A DNA stretch of 64,000 nt from NCBI RefSeq assembly GCF_016892765.1, contig NZ_JAFEMD010000022.1, positions 27,901 to 91,900 on the forward strand. Direction: 5' to 3'. Position 1 is the stretch's first letter. The number at the start of each line of letters is the position of its first letter. Shown in pieces: positions 62,502 to 64,000 of this stretch. A program made the position numbers and the translations under genes. This stretch comes from Microvirga arvi. Lineage in GTDB: Bacteria > Pseudomonadota > Alphaproteobacteria > Rhizobiales > Beijerinckiaceae. The notes beneath the pieces are model-generated. The model saw only the letters and a list, made by a program, of their open reading frames with translations. It was not told the origin of the DNA and did no database searches.

Positions 62502-64000
62502 ATGTCACAAGTTGAAACCGCCATTTCGCAGCTTGATCCCAAGCTGCTTCTCAAAACATTGCGTGCGTTCAAGAGAGGCGACTTCTCCGCACGCCTGCCG
62601 TCTGACCTGACCGGTATCGACGGCGAGATCGCGGAGGCCTTCAACGACATCGCCGACCTGAACAAGGGACTCGCCCAGGAACTGGACCGGGTAGCCAAGG
62701 TGGTCGGCAAGGAAGGCCGGATCGGCGAGCGTGGGCGTCTGGCTGCAGCCACCGGTTGCTGGAACGAATGTATCGACTCGGTCAACTCGATGATCGGCGA
62801 CCTCGTTCAGCCGACGACCGAAGTGGCCCGCGTGATCGGCGCCGTCGCCAAAGGCGATCTCAGCCAAAGCATGCAACTCGAAATCGAAGGCCGGCCCCTA
62901 CGCGGCGAATTCCTGCGCATCGGCAAGGTGGTCAACACCATGGTTGGCCAGCTCAGCTCCTTCGCCTCGGAAGTGACGCGCGTCGCGAAAGAGGTGGGCA
63001 CCGAGGGCAAGCTCGGTGGCCAAGCCCAGGTGAAAGGCGTGGCCGGCACCTGGAAGGACCTGACCGACAACGTCAACATGATGGCCGCCAACCTCACAGG
63101 TCAGGTGCGTAATATCGCGGAAGTGACGACTGCGGTGGCAAACGGCAATCTGTCCAAGAAGATCACCGTCGACGTCAAAGGCGAGATGCTGGAGCTGAAG
63201 AACACCATCAACACCATGGTGGATCAGCTGAACTCCTTCGCCTCGGAAGTGACGCGCGTCGCGAAAGAGGTGGGCACCGAGGGCAAGCTCGGTGGCCAGG
63301 CGCAGGTGAAGGGTGTCGGCGGCACCTGGAAGGATCTGACCGACAACGTCAACATGATGGCCGCGAACCTCACCGGCCAGGTGCGAGGCATCGCCGAGGT
63401 CGTGACCGCGGTCGCCGTGGGTAATCTCACCCGGAAGCTCACGGTGGATGCGAAGGGCGAGATCGCCGCTCTGGCGGACACCATCAACGGCATGATCGAC
63501 ACGCTGGCCACCTTTGCCGATCAGGTGACGAACGTGGCGCGCGAGGTGGGCATTGAAGGCAAGCTCGGCGGACAGGCCCTCGTGCCCGGTGCCGCCGGTC
63601 TCTGGCGCGATCTCACCGACAACGTCAACATGATGGCGGCGAACCTGACAGGTCAGGTGCGTAACATCGCCGACGTGACCACGGCGGTCGCGAACGGTGA
63701 CCTTTCCAAGAAGATCACCGTCGATGTCAAAGGCGAGATGCTGGAGCTGAAGAACACCATCAACACCATGGTGGACCAGCTCAACTCCTTCGCCTCCGAG
63801 GTGACCCGCGTGGCGCGCGAGGTGGGTACGGAAGGCAAGCTCGGTGGACAGGCGCAGGTTCGCGGTGTCGGCGGCACCTGGAAGGACCTCACCGACAACG
63901 TCAACATGATGGCGGCGAACCTGACAGGCCAGGTGCGTAACATCGCCGACGTGACCACCGCGGTGGCGAACGGCGACCTTTCCAAGAAGATCACAGTCGA
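62502..64000 (+). CDS. Multi-HAMP soluble histidine kinase, N-terminal part
   Basis: The frame runs from ATG 62502 (GGGGGG shortly upstream) to the window end without a stop; 499 residues are visible. There is no membrane helix. Residues about 1-150 hold a divergent HAMP-like pair. From residue 154 on, 92-residue units repeat ([18 protein letters not shown] ... [18 protein letters not shown] ... [17 protein letters not shown]), three complete and one partial in view. This layout is that of bacterial relatives of fungal group III (Nik1-type) hybrid kinases, which sense osmotic or other stress through cytoplasmic poly-HAMP arrays; the kinase and receiver parts would lie beyond the window. The call as kinase rests on that architecture. 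Confidence 0.82.
   Translation, partial: MSQVETAISQLDPKLLLKTLRAFKRGDFSARLPSDLTGIDGEIAEAFNDIADLNKGLAQELDRVAKVVGKEGRIGERGRLAAATGCWNECIDSVNSMIGDLVQPTTEVARVIGAVAKGDLSQSMQLEIEGRPLRGEFLRIGKVVNTMVGQLSSFASEVTRVAKEVGTEGKLGGQAQVKGVAGTWKDLTDNVNMMAANLTGQVRNIAEVTTAVANGNLSKKITVDVKGEMLELKNTINTMVDQLNSFASEVTRVAKEVGTEGKLGGQAQVKGVGGTWKDLTDNVNMMAANLTGQVRGIAEVVTAVAVGNLTRKLTVDAKGEIAALADTINGMIDTLATFADQVTNVAREVGIEGKLGGQALVPGAAGLWRDLTDNVNMMAANLTGQVRNIADVTTAVANGDLSKKITVDVKGEMLELKNTINTMVDQLNSFASEVTRVAREVGTEGKLGGQAQVRGVGGTWKDLTDNVNMMAANLTGQVRNIADVTTAVANGDLSKKITV
62961..64000 (+). repeat. 276-bp tandem repeats encoding HAMP units
   Basis: Units begin at 62961, 63237, 63513 and 63789 (the last cut by the window end), each exactly 276 bp. 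Units 1, 2 and 4 are near-identical over long stretches; unit 3 differs most ([16 protein letters not shown]). The ATG of the shared AACATGATGG motif recurs at 63078, 63354, 63630 and 63906. Confidence 0.9.

Noticed and set aside
62961..64000. Tandem repeats as a CRISPR or non-coding satellite
   Set aside because: The period is 276 bp, a multiple of three, and the frame encodes HAMP units throughout.

Overview
The window is about 64 kb of GC-rich DNA from an alphaproteobacterium, most likely a member of the Hyphomicrobiales (Rhizobiales) in the Methylobacteriaceae/Microvirga or Bradyrhizobium direction. The evidence is the gene complement: an Aap-type amino-acid ABC transporter, a coxMNOP-like second cytochrome oxidase, a TamA/TamB pair, CHASE2 and other class III cyclases, FnrN/FixK-type control of hemN, and a multi-HAMP soluble histidine kinase. 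I see no rRNA, tRNA, CRISPR array, integrase or insertion sequence. The genus is an inference.

Left third (1-16.1 kb), uptake and breakdown of sugar acids and sugars. A minus-strand operon (7284 to 529) encodes a GntR regulator, two LplB/LplC-type permeases, an AlgQ-like binding protein with a calcium loop, and a PL15 exo-type alginate lyase. A divergent short-chain reductase (7384-8151) and a PL5 alginate lyase (8244-9347) complete an alginate or oligo-uronate locus that has no ATPase of its own. The next block (9477-16106) looks like the upper part of oxidative L-fucose catabolism: a sugar-lactone hydrolase, an Rbs-type ABC importer, an aldo/keto-reductase sugar dehydrogenase and FucU mutarotase. 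Alginate and L-fucose are both brown-algal sugars, so the two blocks may be one ecological unit.

Middle (16.5-32.1 kb), nitrogen compounds. An Lrp/AsnC regulator and a strong palindrome precede a 1011-residue kinase-M23-class III aminotransferase fusion, probably an amino-alcohol kinase/phospholyase, and an FAD amine oxidase. Convergent to these is aapJ-aapQ-aapM without aapP, with a true terminator between aapJ and aapQ. Then come a YtcJ-type amidohydrolase and a minus-strand operon of hydantoinase, two paralogous deaminase-type amidohydrolases and a hydantoin/Asp-Glu racemase. This suggests degradation of a cyclic N-compound whose substrate I cannot name.

32.3-49.8 kb: an operon led by an ECF sigma factor (SDR, DUF2231 protein, GH15 glycosidase, membrane protein); a small protein resembling the RNA polymerase alpha CTD; hemN behind a near-consensus FNR/FixK box; a MarR regulator divergent from hmgA; a secreted TPR protein; a FecR-CHASE2 cyclase pair; trans-aconitate methyltransferase; a second cyclase; and a DUF2189 membrane protein.

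49.8-64 kb: a coxMNOP-like terminal oxidase operon; a 609-bp intergenic region with a parS-like palindrome one base from the textbook parS sequence; tamA-tamB; an orphan TctC-type binding protein; and the start of a soluble HAMP-repeat histidine kinase whose gene runs off the window and carries 276-bp tandem repeats.
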